A DNA stretch of 64,000 nt, from positions 18,331,501-18,395,500 of the forward strand of contig JAEOAD010000045.1 of the NCBI GenBank assembly GCA_036365145.1, given 5' to 3'. Position numbers and translations under genes: made by a program. This stretch comes from Orientallactaga sibirica. Lineage: Eukaryota > Chordata > Mammalia > Rodentia > Dipodidae. Below the pieces are notes generated by a model, which was given only the letters and a program-made list of their open reading frames with translations, searched no databases and was not told the DNA's origin. Below, piece after piece: positions 1-12,739 of the stretch. Each line of letters starts with the position of its first letter. The stretch's first letter is position 1.

Positions 1-522
1 GGATTAAAGACGTGCACCACCACGCCTGGCTTCCAGCCCTTTTTTTTTTTTTTTTAAATTTAAGATTATTTATTTATTTATTTATTTGAGGCAGAGAGAG
101 GGAAAGAGAGAGAGGGAGTGAGAATGGGCGTGCCAGGGCCTCTAGCCACTGCAAATGAACTCCAGATGCATGCACCCCCTTGTGCAACTGTCTTACATGG
201 GATCTAGAGAATTGAACCGGGGTCCTTAGGCTTCTCAGGCAAACACCTTAACTGGTAAGCCATCTCTCCAACACCCCCTTTTATTTTATTTTATTTTTTT
301 TGGTTTTTCGAGGTAGGGGCTCACTCTGGCCCAGGCTGACCTGGAATTAACTATATAGTCTCAGGGTGGCCTTGAACTCACAGTGATCCTCCTACCTCTG
401 CCTCCCGAGTGCTGGGATTAAAGGCGTGCGCCACCACGCCCAGCCCCAGCCCTTTTTTTAAAAAATATTTTTTTTATTTATTTGAGATAGAATTTTTTTC
501 TTTTTATTTTTTATTTATTTAT

Positions 523-557
<35 letters not shown>

Positions 558-860
558 TTTTGAGGTAGAGTCTCACTCTGGTCCAGGCTGACCTGGAATT
601 CACTATGTAGTCTCAGGGTGGCCTCAAACTCATGGCGTTCCTCTTACCTCTGCCTCCTGAGTGCTGGGATTAAAGGCATACACCACCACGCCCAGCTTAT
701 TGTTTTTTATTTTTTCGAAGTAGGGTCTCACACTAGCTCAGACTGACTTGGAATTCACTATGTAGTATTAGGATGACCTCGAACTCATGGTGATCCTCCT
801 ACTTCTGCCTCCTGAGTGCTGGGACTTCTTAAGGTGTGTGCCACCATGTCCGGCTGATCT
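1..860 (-). repeat. Cluster of B1 SINEs and one tRNA-derived SINE
   Basis: Minus-strand B1 copies at about 1-32 (partial), 299-445, 557-697 and 715-855 show the inverted head and tail (ends near CACCACGCCTGGC, starts with T-run plus CGAGGTAGGG). A minus-strand tRNA-derived SINE lies at 60-276, ending CCATCTCTCCAACAC. A (TTAG)n microsatellite sits at about 521-556. Confidence 0.9.
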
Positions 861-1319
861 AGATGATTTTTCTCCATTCTCTGCCCCTTCACTTATTTCA
901 TGAAATTATTTCTACTTGCCTCCTAAGTAATATTTAACTCCATAGTTTCATAGCACCATATCATATTTGCTGTTTCTCTTCTGTAGTCATGGTGGTATAG
1001 TAGTTGGCTTTCATTGATTTAAAGTTATTATTTCTGGTTTGGTTTAGTATTGTCATCATTACCAGCAGATGAGACAAAGTAGAAATAAAAATATCAAGGA
1101 AGGAAGATGAGGTTGAGGAAATACTTCATTCAGACATCAAAGCTGAGACCAAACCTAAGAGGCTGTGGAGAAGAAGGAGGAGTTCAGATAAAAACTTAAA
1201 TTATGATGCAGCACTATCTAGTTATTTTTTTCTGTGATTTCAAGATTAATCAGTAGTTAATCTAAGCCATCCATTAGAAAAAGAAAACCAACTTTATTCA
1301 TTGTCTTAATTAATTAGTT

Positions 1320-2350
1320 AATTTAATGACAGTGAGAGAGAGAAAGAGAATTGGTGCACCACGGCCTCTAGCCACTGCAGTTGAACTTCAGATGTGTGTG
1401 CTTCGTTGTGCACATGCTTCACCTTGTGTACATGCATTATCTTGTGTGTCTGCCTTATGTGGGTTCTGGGGAGTTGAACCTGGGTCCTTTGGTTTTGTAG
1501 GCAAGTGCCTTAACTGCTAAGCTATCTCTCCTGCCCTCAAATTCTTGTTATAAATAATAATGCTTTGATAAAACTTCTTGGTCCAGGGGGCTGGAGAGAT
1601 GCCTTAGCAGTTAAGGTGCTTGCCTGCAAAGCCAAAGGACCCAGGTTTGATGCCCCAGTACCCACATAAGCCAGATGTACAAGGTGACACATGCATCTGG
1701 AGTTTTTTGGTTTTTTTTTTGTAGTGACTAGAGGCTCTGATGCTCCCATTCCCTCCCCACCCCAAAATAAATAATTTTTTTTTAAGAAAAACATCTTGGT
1801 CCATACAGTCTTATCTAAATTCAGATGGTTGCCTCAGAGTAGATTCCCAAACCATTGTGGGTCAAAAGATACAATTATTTTAAAATTCTAGCTGGGCCTG
1901 GAAGTTCAAGCCTATAATATCAGCTATCTGGGAGGCTGTGGGAGCAGAATCACAAGTTCAAGGCCTGCCTGGGCAACTTAGTGATGCCCCATCTGAAAAT
2001 TAAAGGGAAAATACAGAAACAGGCTAACACACAAAAGAAAATTAAAAGGAAAAGGTCTGGAGATATAGCTCACTGCTAGAGCACTTACCTAGCATACATA
2101 AGACCATGGATTCAATCCTCAGTATTGTAAAAACAATGTTTTAATTATATGTATATATTGTCAAATTAGTTAAATAAAACTTCCAGCTATCAAAATGATT
2201 GAGGGCTGGGGAGATGGCTCAGCAATTAAAGGCCTTTCCTTAGAAAGTCTGCTGGCCCAAGTTTTATTTCCAAGAACCCGTAAAAAGCTGTTCATTTGCA
2301 CTAGCAAGAGGCCCTGGCATGCCCTGCCCCTCACGTACAAGATAAAGAAA
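1320..2350. repeat. tRNA-derived SINEs, old B1 and ID-like element
   Basis: tRNA-derived SINEs lie at 1320-1535 (minus), 1587-1790 (plus) and a decayed 2203-2350 (plus). A strongly diverged B1 runs 1890-2000. An ID-like unit with A-box-like GATATAGCTCACTGCTAGAGC and B-box-like GGATTCAATCCTC features is at 2055-2135. Divergence differs between copies, so they inserted at different times. Confidence 0.75.
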
Positions 2351-2754
2351 TAACAAAAAAGAAAATGATTGAGTCTTAAATAAAAGTACTAGTAGGAACT
2401 ATGTCAGGAACTTTCTGAGACCTCTAAATTATCTCATATATCATAGATTGAGGAATTTGTTTAAAAAGTACAAACAGGAATGGTGTGCTTTCAAGGAGTA
2501 AATTTTTTTGAGGTGGGAGGACTGCTAAAAATATTTTTCCAGAAGTACTTCTGTCTTTGTGAGAAAAGATGTTGAAGAAAACAAGTGCCAGGACTAAGTG
2601 TAGCAGTGTTGCATGTCAAGATCAGGAACGCTGAGGGTACCTCTTAAGAAAGCAAACTCATCTCTAAAACTAGATAGAATTGCTATGACCTGAGCAGGGA
2701 CAAGGGGTCTTTGTGGCTTTTCTTTAGCAAAGAACAGTTTAGCATTGTAGTACT

Positions 2755-3232
2755 GTTTTTTGGGTTTGGTTTTTTCCGAGGTAGGTTCTCACTCTAGCCC
2801 AGGCTGACCTGGAACTCTGTAGTCCCAGGCTGGCCTCGAACTCACAGCAATCCTCCTACCTCTGCCTCTCCAGTGCTAGGATTAAAGACATGTACCACCA
2901 TGCCCGTGTGCTGTACTGGTTTTGTTGCCTAATAGACTTGAAATCATTCTGGAATACTAATTTATAACTTAAGGACTCTAAGCTTTTAAAATTTACTCAG
3001 CTGTAAAATGGACCTGCCTGATGCTTGTCTGTTTAGCATTGTGTTTATATTTAGGAACTATCAACATAATCATACAGTTTTTGTTGTTTTTGGTTTTTCG
3101 AGGTAGGGTCTTGCTCTAGCCCAGGCTGACCTGGAACTCATTGCGTAGTCTCAGGGTAGCCTTGAACTCACGGTGATCATCCTACTTCTGCCTCCCAAGT
3201 ACTAGGATTAAAAGCGTGTGCCACCATGCCCA
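2755..3232 (-). repeat. Two minus-strand B1 SINEs
   Basis: Copies at 2755-2912 and 3080-3232 carry the inverted B1 pattern: T-run, GAGGTAGG, AGGCTGACCTGGAACT, GTGCTAGGATTAAAG and a CCACCATGCCC end. Confidence 0.9.
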
Positions 3233-4399
3233 ACATGAATGCCACTTTTTTCGCCAAGATACGAAAATGATTAAGTCATTCTCCTGGGCATAATAAACAG
3301 GTAAAACAATAATTAATAATGTTTTCTGAGAATACCACTATAGATATGCATATGTAAGGTCCTGTGCAAGTATATAGATTAGTCTCCTTGGGTCAGAGGA
3401 GGCTCCCTGTGTACTGCCAGTACTATGCTGGACCCAGGGTACTCATGGAGTACTGTGGAAGATAGATTGGCAGGGTAGTAACTAGAAGCAGGGACACAGT
3501 GAAGCACTGTTGGTGCAGGTGGACAGATTTCAAGATCTTTTGGCAAGAAAAACCAAACTTTGAGACTGAAGGTTAGTGAGAGAAGACAACCTTGACAGAA
3601 ATTTCTGGCTGAATTAACTGCAGGATGCCCAGCTCAGAGAGCTTCTCTGTCTAACTCAGATCATTGTCTTTACCATTGCATATATGCTTCTTCACTGACA
3701 ACTTGCAAGCTGAAGATTCAGCACTGACCAAGAGAAGTGTGTGTTCTCACAGAGCTTACATTCTTGTGAGGGAAACAGACAACAAAACTGAAGAAAAAAA
3801 GGAGGCAAAAGAACAGAGGATGGACAAGGACTGATACAGATAAATGGGTATAGGATCTCGTTTAAAAAGAAAGGTTAAGGAAGACTTCTGAGGTAGTATT
3901 TGAATAGAATCATTCTAGGTAAAGAGAATAAATTATACAAGAATATTGGGTATATTTTTGAGAGACACAGGGAAGCCATGATGACTGAATTAGAAAGAGC
4001 AGCAATGGTCATGTCATGTGGTAAGAGTGGTTATAGTTTAGATATGATGTGGATGTGAAAACTATAGAGAGGAGTTGGATTTGGAGTGATGTGATCTAAC
4101 TCTGTGCGGAAAATGGTTTTTAGAAAAACAGGAACAAAAAAGAATTGAGAAGATTAAGTGGGATGCTATTGGACTATTCCTAGCAAGATCTAATTTTACT
4201 TGGATTATAGTGGTAGCAGCAAGGTGAAGTCAAATTTGAGAACATTGTGAAGGCTGAAATCTAGAGTTTGTGGAGTATGAGAGAATGAGAAGGTTTAGAT
4301 GAAATCACAATTTTGACCCAAGCAACTAGGTTAATTATGACTTAATTTAAAAAAAAAAAATATTTTCCTTTGAGGTAAGCCCAAGAGACTCCCTGTTTT

Positions 4400-4400
4400 T

Positions 4401-4440
<40 letters not shown>

Positions 4441-6711
4441 ACTTGGTGCACCAGAGCCTCCAGCCACTACAATCAAACTCCAGACACATGTGCCTCCTTG
4501 TGCACATGAGCAACCTTGCATGCTTGTGTCACTGTGTCTGGTTTATGTGGGACTTGGAGAGTTGAACATGAGTCCTTAGGCGTCACAGGCAAGTGCCTTA
4601 ACTGCTAAGCCATCTCTCCAGCCCCCTTAAAAATATTTTTATCTATTCATTTGATAGGAGGGAAGAAGGGAGGAAGGGGGGGGAGAGAGAGAGGGAGAGA
4701 GAGAGAATGAGAATATGGGCATGCCAAGCCCTCTAACCACTGCAGACAAACCCCAGACATTTGTGACATCTTATGCATCTGGCTTTACATGGGTCCTGGG
4801 GAATCTAATCTGGGCCCTTAGGCTTTGTAGGCAAGTGCCTTAACCACTGAGCAATCTCTCCAGCCTGACTTTTTTTTTTTTTTTCAAGGGTGGGAACATT
4901 TAGGCAAGAGTAGGCTTGAAGGTGAAAATTTAAAATTTGGTTTTACATATGATTTTTAGGATGACTATTGAATGACCAAGAAGGGATATTGAGAAGATAA
5001 TGGATCTAACAAACTGGGCACCATTGTACCATATTAGAATGTTGATAGATGTCTAAAACAAAGGAAAAAGGCTGGAGAGATGGCTCAGTGGTTAATGCGC
5101 TTGTCTGCAAAACCAAAGGATTCAAGTTCAATACCCCAGGACCTACATATGCCAGATGCACAAGGTGGTGTATGCATCTGGAATTTGTTTGCAGTAGCTA
5201 GAGGTTCTGGTGTGTCCTTTCTCTCTCTCTCTCTTGTTCCATATCTACCTGCCTCTTTCAAATAAATAATGGAAAATATTTTTTTAAAAAGGAAAAATAA
5301 TGATTCAGGAGGTAGTGGCAAGAAGGGAATCATTAATTATGCAAGAGGCATCAAGATCTAAGGAGAAATGGAAAAGTTAGCATTAGATAGAGTTGTGGGC
5401 AATTTATCCTAGGAAGGAAGGCAGAGTATACGGGTACAGATGCAGGTAGATTAACAGTTCTGTGGTGGATGATGTGGAAGGGTCTCTCTAGTACTTTTTT
5501 TTTTTTTTTTTTTTTTTGAGGTAGGGTCTCACTCTAGCTCAAGCTGACCTGAATTCACTCTGTAGTCTCAGGGTGGCCTGGAACTCATGGTGATCCTCTT
5601 ACCTCTGCCTCCCGAGTGCTGGAATTAAAGGCGTGCACCACCACGCCCGGCTCTTTTTTTTAATGAATATATTTTATTTATATAAAAGAAAGAGGCAGAA
5701 AGAGAGAGAATAGGTATGCCAGTCCCTACAGCCACTTCAAATGAACTCCAGATGCATGTGCCCCTTGTGCATCTTACATAGGTCCTGGAGAATCAAACCA
5801 GGATCCTTTGGCTTTGCAGGCAAACGCCTTAACCACTAAGCCATCTCTCCAGCCCTTTTTTTAAAAAAATAGAATATTTGATTTTATTTTTGGTTTTTCG
5901 AGGTAGGGTTTTTTCACTCTAGCCCAGGCTGACCTGGAATTCACTCTGTAGTCTGAGGGTGGCCTTGAACTCATGGCGATCCTCCTTCCTCTGTCTCCCA
6001 AGTGCTATGATTAAAGTGGTGCACCACCACGCCTGGCTTTTACTTTTTACTTGACAGAGAGAAAGAGGAAGAGAGAGAGAGAATGGGCATGCCAGAGCCT
6101 GCAGTCACTGAAGACGAACTCCAGATGCATGGACCCCTTTGTGCATCTGGCGAACATGGATCCTGGAGAATCGAACCTGGGTCCTTTGGCTTTGCAAACA
6201 AACACCTTAACCACTAAGCCATCCCTTGAGCCCTCTCTAGTATTTTCTATCAAAAGAACTGAAAGGAGGCGTGGTGGCGCATGCCTTTAATCCCAGCACT
6301 CGGGAGGCAGAGGTAGGAGGATCGCCATGAGTTCGAGGCCACCCTGAGACTACATAGTGAATTCCAGGTCAGCCTGAGCCAGAGTGACACCCTACCTTGA
6401 GAAACCAAAAAAAAAAGAACCGAAAGGGGCTGGGGTGATGGCTCAGCGGTTAAGGCGCTTGCCTGCGAAGCCTAAAGACCCTGGTTTGATTCTCCAAGTC
6501 TCACGTAAGCCAGATGCACATGGTGGTGCATGCGTCTGGAGTTTGTCTGCAGTGGCTAGAGGCCTGGCGTGCCCATTCTTACTCTGTCGCTCTCTCCCTC
6601 TCTCTGTCTCTAATAAATAAAAATAAAATCTTTTAAAAAAAATCTTAAAAAAAAAAAAACAAACCTGAAAGGTTGGTTTAACATTAGAAGGTTACTTTTA
6701 TAATAGAAAAT

Positions 6712-6749
<38 letters not shown>

Positions 6750-7455
6750 CTCTCAAAAAAGAGATTCGGGCTGGAGTGATGGCTTAGTGGTCAAGTCTTG
6801 TTTGCCTATGAAACCCAAGGACCTGGTTCAATTCTCCAGGTCCCACGTAAGTCAGATGCACATGGTGGCCCATGCGTGTGGAATTTGTTTGCAATGGCTG
6901 GAGGCCCTGGCACACCCATTCTCACTCTCCCCCTGCTCGGTCTCTAATAAATAAATAAAAATAAATTTTGTTTTGTTTTTCGAGGTAGGGTCTCACTCTA
7001 TTAACTATGTAGTCTCAGGGTGGCCTTAAACTCATGGCGATCCTCCTCCCTCTGCCTCCCAAATGCTGGGATTAAAGGTGTGCGCCACCACGCCTGGCTA
7101 CTTTTTTTTGGTTTTGCAAGGTAGGGTCTCACTCTGGTCCAGGCTGACCTGGAATTAATTATGTAGTCTCAGGGTGGCCTCGAACTCTCGGCAATCCTCC
7201 TACCTCTGCCTCCTGAGTGCTGGGATTAAAGGCATGCACCAACACGCCCGGCTAAAATCTTTTTTTTTTTTTAAAGTCCCTTTTAAAAAAAAAATAGATA
7301 GAGATTAGTCAGCTAGGTGAGGTGGCACACACCTTTAATTCCTGCACTCAGGAGGCAGAGGTAGGAGAATCACTGTGAGTTCAAGGCCACCTGAGACTAC
7401 CTAGTGAATTCCAGGTGAGCCTGGGCTAGAGTGAGACCTTGCCTCGAAAAACAAA
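4400..7455. repeat. Dense B1 / tRNA-SINE cluster
   Basis: Minus tRNA SINEs: 4400-4625 (with (GA)n at 4405-4437), 4640-4866, 5660-5855, 6040-6232. Plus tRNA SINEs: 5070-5290, 6427-6660, 6769-6965. Minus B1: 5494-5655, 5885-6038, 6966-7100, 7105-7254. Plus B1: 6267-6412, 7313-7455. An A-run lies at 6717-6746. Pairs of opposite orientation could form inverted-repeat RNA in the UIMC1 pre-mRNA. Confidence 0.9.
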
Positions 7456-8043
7456 CAAAAACAAATAAAAATAAGATTAGTCAATACTCATCAGATTTGA
7501 AAGGAAAGAGCAAACTACACCGTCTATGTCTTCTCTTACATAGAACATCTTTGAGTCTGCTTAACAGAAAATAAGCCTTTAGATTCAGATGACACCCCTT
7601 TCCACCCTATTTCCTTTCTGCCCCTTTTCTTTACTTTTTACAGAGTCTCTGTCTAGCTCAGGTTGCCCTCAAATGTGGGATCCTCTTGTCTTAGCCGCCC
7701 AGGTGCACTTACAAATATGTGCCTCCATGACTGGCCTGGAAGCTTAGACTTCCTGGGGTGCTGAAGGTGAACAAATTAAAGATATGATAGTGCTGATTAT
7801 CTCTTAAAGGAGAAACACTACCAGTGGACTTACTGCAGTGAGAGAAAATTTTTCGATTTGTGCTGTTAAATATAATAGCCACATGTGGCTATTGAGCATT
7901 TGAAATGGGACTCATGGGACTGAGAGGCTCAATTTAAAATTATACTTAATTCTAATTAAGACTTAAATTTAACCACCTGTCTCAGAGACTGGTAGATAAT
8001 TAGTTCTTATAATAGCCTTTGTTGCCAGGCTGAGGCTTTGAGG

Positions 8044-8253
8044 TCATGTTGTAGGGAGGCAAGCATCAGTGGTCGAGGCAGCCTGGCGCCTTGGTGTTGC
8101 TGGTGCTTCCCTGTCTTCCTTCCCTTTGTGCTCCACAGAATTAGTGCTAGGCCGGGAGATGGTGGACTTAGTAGCAATAGCCTTAGCTCTGTACTTCTTA
8201 CTATTTTCTACTGAGGTGGTTTTGAGATTGAGGGAGAGAAACAGGGAAGGCAT
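8044..8253 (-). other. Unexplained 69-codon open stretch in the UIMC1 intron
   Basis: The minus frame gives a lysine/serine/threonine-rich peptide (for example KKYRAKAIATKSTISRPSTN) in a stretch with no SINE. The length is not significant by itself and I recognise no family. A decayed processed pseudogene is possible. I do not call it a gene. Confidence 0.2.
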
Positions 8254-8573
8254 TAACCACTGTCATTCTGCCAACTCTTTGTGTCTGTAATTTCCATTTT
8301 CCTCAAGGATCCATTGTCTCCACTGTTTATAGTGCTAGTCATATGGTTTTTAGTTTTGATTGCTTGCCTTTGAATTTTGGAAGTGCATGTGTTAGTGCTT
8401 ACATGGTATTGATACCTATCCAGTAATGCTTCACCTCTTTACTTGGCCATTCTGTTTGTACAAATTAGTGTGGAACCCGCTTAAGACTAAGACCTAACCC
8501 AAATTGTAGACACCTGGTGAGTACTGGTTTTGAAGATGTGTTAGTTGTTGGACAAAGCTAGGAAATAATGTGG

Positions 8574-8795
8574 TTGTTTTGTTTTGTTTTGTTTTGTTTT
8601 GTTTTGTTTTGTTTTGTTTTGTTTTGTTTTGTTTTGTTTTGTTTTGTTTTGTTTTTAGAGGTGTAGGGTCTCTCTCTAGCCCTGGCTGATCTGGAAATCA
8701 CTCTGTAGTCCCAGGCTGGCCTTGAGCTTACAGTGATCCTCCTACCTCTGCCTCCCAAGTGCTGGGATGAAAGGCGTGCACCACCACACCTAGCC
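8574..8795 (-). repeat. B1 SINE with expanded (GTTTT)n tail
   Basis: About 16 GTTTT units at 8574-8655 precede a minus-strand B1 body ending near 8795. The array is the reverse complement of a B1 A-rich tail that has expanded into an (AAAAC)n microsatellite. Confidence 0.9.
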
Positions 8796-8829
8796 ATAGG
8801 AAATACATCTTGAACAATAATAAATAACT

Positions 8830-9015
8830 AATGTTTGCAGAGTGCTTTCTGTGGCCCAGATACTCTTACAACTTTATTTGGAATATGTGATATGGTCCTA
8901 ACAAAAACACATAAGGATAGATTCTATTATCTCAATTTTCTAGGAAGGAAATTCATACTCAAAAAAGTCATAGAGCTTACTTACTTAATAGCCCAACCAG
9001 GCAAGTTCCAACTCT
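8830..9015 (+). repeat. MIR-like ancient SINE
   Basis: Pattern of a MIR core: a high-use word order of 'cttacaacttta', then 'ggatagattctattatctcaattttct', then a block resembling 'cagagaggttaagtaacttgcccaag'. Words are shown only to describe the match by eye; the copy is decayed, so the limits are approximate. Confidence 0.5.
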
Positions 9016-9221
9016 GAAGCCAGTTCTCTTTACCAGTAGACAGTATTGCTTTTTTCCATCTCAATACTGACAAGCCAGAGTTCTAAACACAGCTTCTTGA
9101 GTACTTCCTATAGTTTATAGTTGTTTCAAGCTTTCAGGGATTGCTCTCCTCTTGTACCTTGCCCTAGTAGTTATATTCCTAGGAGTTGTACTAAATCCCA
9201 CTGTACCTTTGTCACTAGCAG

Positions 9222-10179
9222 CTAGCTTTTTTTTTCTCTTTAAGGTAGTATCTTGCTCTAGACCTGGAATTCACTATATAGTCTCAGGGTGGTCTTAAAC
9301 TCACAGTGATCCTCCTACCTCTGTCTGCAGAATGCTGGGATTGAAGATGTGCACCATCATGCCTGGCCTAGCAGCTAGGTTTTTGGATACAGATTTCATA
9401 CTGAATTCTCTTCCTGAAGCTAGTTGAAATGACCATCTCAGCCCATATGCAACTTAAACATATCTGTTCCTTTGAAGGGGGTCACAGGTTTCAAAGGAAA
9501 ATCTAACTGCAAGGCCTTAGTCCAGCTTGTTCATAATGTTTGAATAATAGAATTGCTACTTACCACTTTCTCTCCACCTTTTCTTCTTTCCTAGGAGAGG
9601 CAACCTGCTGTTCTCCAACAAGGCATACTTCTTTCTAGTCATACTTGTATGTTGATGTAAGCCTTGCAGTTGTTGTAAAGAGTAGAGATAATATTCATAA
9701 TGTCTCTGGCAAAGACCAGATCCTTATAAAAATGAGCTTCTTAGCCGGGCATGGTGGTGCATGCCTTTAATCCCAGCATTTGAGAGGCAGAGGTAGAAGG
9801 ATCGCCATGAGTTCAGGGCCACCCTGAGACTACATAGTGAATTCCAGGTTAGCCTGGGCTAGAGTGAGACTCTACCTCAAAAAAACAAAACAAAACAAAA
9901 GGCTGGAGAGATGGCTTAGCAGTTAAGGAGCATGCCTGTGAAGCCTAAGGACCTCGGTTAGATTCTCCAGGTCCCATGTAAGTCAAATGCACAAGGGGGT
10001 GAATGCATCTGGAGTTTGTTTGCAGTGGCTAGAGGCCCTGGTGCACCCATTCTCCCTCTCTCTCTCTCTTTCTCTCTGTCTCTAGTAAATAAATAAATAA
10101 TCTTTAAAAAACAAAAATAAATAAATAAAAATAAAAATGAGCTTCTTTTCTGCCTAAAGCCGTTGAAATAATTTTTTTT

Positions 10180-10220
<41 letters not shown>

Positions 10221-10399
10221 TTTTTCGAGGTAGGGTCTCACTCTAGCCCAGGCTGACCTGGAATTAACTATGTAGTCTCAGGGTGGCCTCGAACTCATGG
10301 CAGTCCTTCTACCTCTGCCTCCCAAGTGCTGGGATTAAAGGCATGTGCCACCACGCCCAGCTTAACTTTTTTTATTTTTTATTATTTTTTTGGAGAGAG

Positions 10400-10434
<35 letters not shown>

Positions 10435-11190
10435 GAGGAAGGCAGATGAGCGCGCCAGCAGTGTCTCAGCTGCTGCCAACGAAATCCAGATGTGTGCGCC
10501 CCCTTGTGGTCAAGTGCGGCATTACGCCCTTGCGTCACTTTGCATCTGGCTAAACGTGTGGGACCTGGAGATTGGAACCGCTGGAGATTGGAACCAGTGT
10601 TCTTAGGCTTAGGAGGCAGGTGCCTTAACCCCTAAGCCATCTCTCCAGCCCTGAAATAATTTTTTTTTGTTGGCAGGGATGATTTTTTTTTTGAGGCAAG
10701 CTCAAGAGACTGGCCTTTTTTTTTTAATGTGAGAGAGTGAGGGAGAGAGAAAGATTAGTGTACCAGGGCCTCCAGCCACTGCAGTCAAACTCCAGACACA
10801 TGCGCCACCTTGTGCACATGTGTGACCTTGCACACTTGTGTCACCTTGTGCACCTTTGTTTGTTTTTTGAGACTAAGTCTTGCTGGTCTGGAACATGCTA
10901 TATAGACTGAGCTGGCCTCAAACTTGTGGCAGTGCTACTGTCTGCCTCCCAAATAGTATGATTACAGGCATGCAGTACCATGCCTAGCTTGCTTGTTGTT
11001 TTTTAAATATTTACTTGTTTGTTTGTTTGTTTGTTTATTTATTTATTTATTTAAGAGACAAAGATAGATTTTAAAAAAAAAAACAGGTAGAAAGAGAAAT
11101 AAAGCCAGATTCATGAAGTGGTGCTTGCATCTGGAGTTTGTTTGCAGTGGCTAGACATGCCAATTCTCCCCACCTGCAAATAAATAAAGT
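9222..11190. repeat. B1 and tRNA-SINE cluster
   Basis: Minus B1 at 9222-9368 and 10221-10365 (with a 40-base T-run at about 10180-10220); plus B1 at 9743-9890; plus tRNA SINE at 9900-10120; minus tRNA SINE of the longer subfamily at 10370-10652; minus tRNA-SINE piece at 10690-10855 interrupted by a diverged minus B1 at 10855-10990; (GTTT/ATTT)n near 11010-11055; plus tRNA-SINE piece at 11095-11190. Confidence 0.85.
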
Positions 11191-11329
11191 AAAATAAAAA
11201 GAAATCCACTATTTTAATCTGTGCCTAAGACTATTTGTGTTCTGCTCTTCCTCTCCCCTCTCTTTAATTTTTTTGTTCCCCTCCCCCTTTTTGTTTTATT
11301 TTGTTTTGTTTTTGGGTTTTTTTTAAAAT

Positions 11330-12075
11330 ACTTTTATTATTTTATTTATTTTTGGAGAGAGGCACAGAGAGAGACAGAGAGGGAGACAGATAGAGATGGG
11401 TGCACCAGCAGTCTCTCAGCTGCTGCCAACGAAATCCAGATGTGTGCGCCCCCTTGTGGGCAAGTGCAGCATTGCGCCCTTGCATCACTTTGCATCTGGC
11501 TAAACGTGGGACCTGGAGATTGGAACCGGGTTCTTCGGCTTAGGAGGCAGGCGCCTTAACCGCTAAGCCATCTCTCCAGCCCATGTTTTTGGTTTTTTGA
11601 GGTAGGGTCTCACTCTGGTCCAGGCTGACCTGGAATTCGCTATGTAGTCTCAGGGTGGCCTCGAACTCTCGGTGATCCTCCTACCTCTGCCTCCCAAGTG
11701 CTGGGATTAAAGGCGTGTGCCACCACGCCTGGCTTTTTTTTGTTTTTTTTTTTTTTTTTTTGGTTTTTCAAGGTAGGGTTTTCTCTAGCCCAGGCTGACC
11801 TAGAATTCACTATGTAGTGTCAGGGTGGCCTCAAACTCTCACAATCCTCCTACCTCTGCCTCCTGCGTGCTGGGATTAAAGACGTGTGCCATCACACCCA
11901 GCTTCCCTTTAATTTTTTTTTTTTTTGGTTTTGCAAGGTAGGGTCTCACTCTGGTCCAGGCTGACCTGGAATTAACTATGTAGTCTCAGGGTGGCCTCGA
12001 ACTCTCGGCGATCCTCCTACCTCTGCCTCCCGAGTGCTGGGATTAAAGGCATGCGCCACCATGCCCGGCCCTTTA
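11330..12075 (-). repeat. Longer-subfamily tRNA SINE plus three tandem minus B1 copies
   Basis: The tRNA SINE at 11330-11582 has the variant body with GCATTGCGCCCTTGCATCAC and GGAGATTGGAACCGG. It is followed by B1 copies at 11585-11735, 11740-11905 and 11920-12070, all on the minus strand, head to tail. Confidence 0.9.
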
Positions 12076-12079
12076 ATTT

Positions 12080-12335
12080 TTTTTTAATTGACAACTTCCA
12101 TAATTAGAGACAAACCATGATAACCCCCCCCCATTTTTCCCTGCGTAACTCCACTCTCCATCATATCCAGTCCCCCTCTCAGTCTCTCTTTTATTTTGAT
12201 GTCATCATCTTTTCTTCCTATCATAATAGGGTCTTGTGTAGGTATTGCCAGGTGTTGCGGGGTCATGGATATGCAGGCCAGTTTGTGTCTGGAAGAGTGC
12301 ATTGTAAGAAGTTCTACCCTTCCTTTGGCGCCCTT
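12080..12335 (-). repeat. LINE-1 3' end, minus strand
   Basis: Reads on the minus strand as a LINE-1 3' UTR that finishes with the GTTGTCAATTAAAA type end next to the A-tail (plus T-run at about 12074-12087). The same terminal words occur at 16712-16830, 29270-29285 and 37080-37120. No L1 coding sequence remains. Confidence 0.7.
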
Positions 12336-12739
12336 TAATTTTTAATTCAAAAGTACACAAAAGTATACTTTGGAAAAATATGGCTCCTTTCTCTTTGAGT
12401 CTGCAAGTGTCCCTGTCATGCACTCTAGAGACAAACACATTATTAGTTGCTTGTGTGTATGATGTTTTATCTTGCAGATCTCTTTATATTTGTGTTACAG
12501 TGATTTGAGTGCATTTGCATGTCCTTCAGTAAATTGTAAGCTCTTTTAAGAGCAATGACCTTTCCTCAGATTTCCTGTGTCTCCCCACACTATTTGCAGA
12601 GTAACAGTTCTCAATAAATATTTGCTTGATTTGTTATTTAAAAGAAAGTTGAACTCACCACCCATGTTCATATAAGAACCTTAATACATTATATACATGT
12701 ATGAAATTGTTAAAAATAAAATTTAAATTTAAAAAGGGA

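Noticed and set aside
5070..5290. tRNA-like A- and B-box sequences, here and in many similar places
   Set aside because: These belong to SINEs with CT-rich tracts and A-tails; they do not fold into full tRNA cloverleaves.
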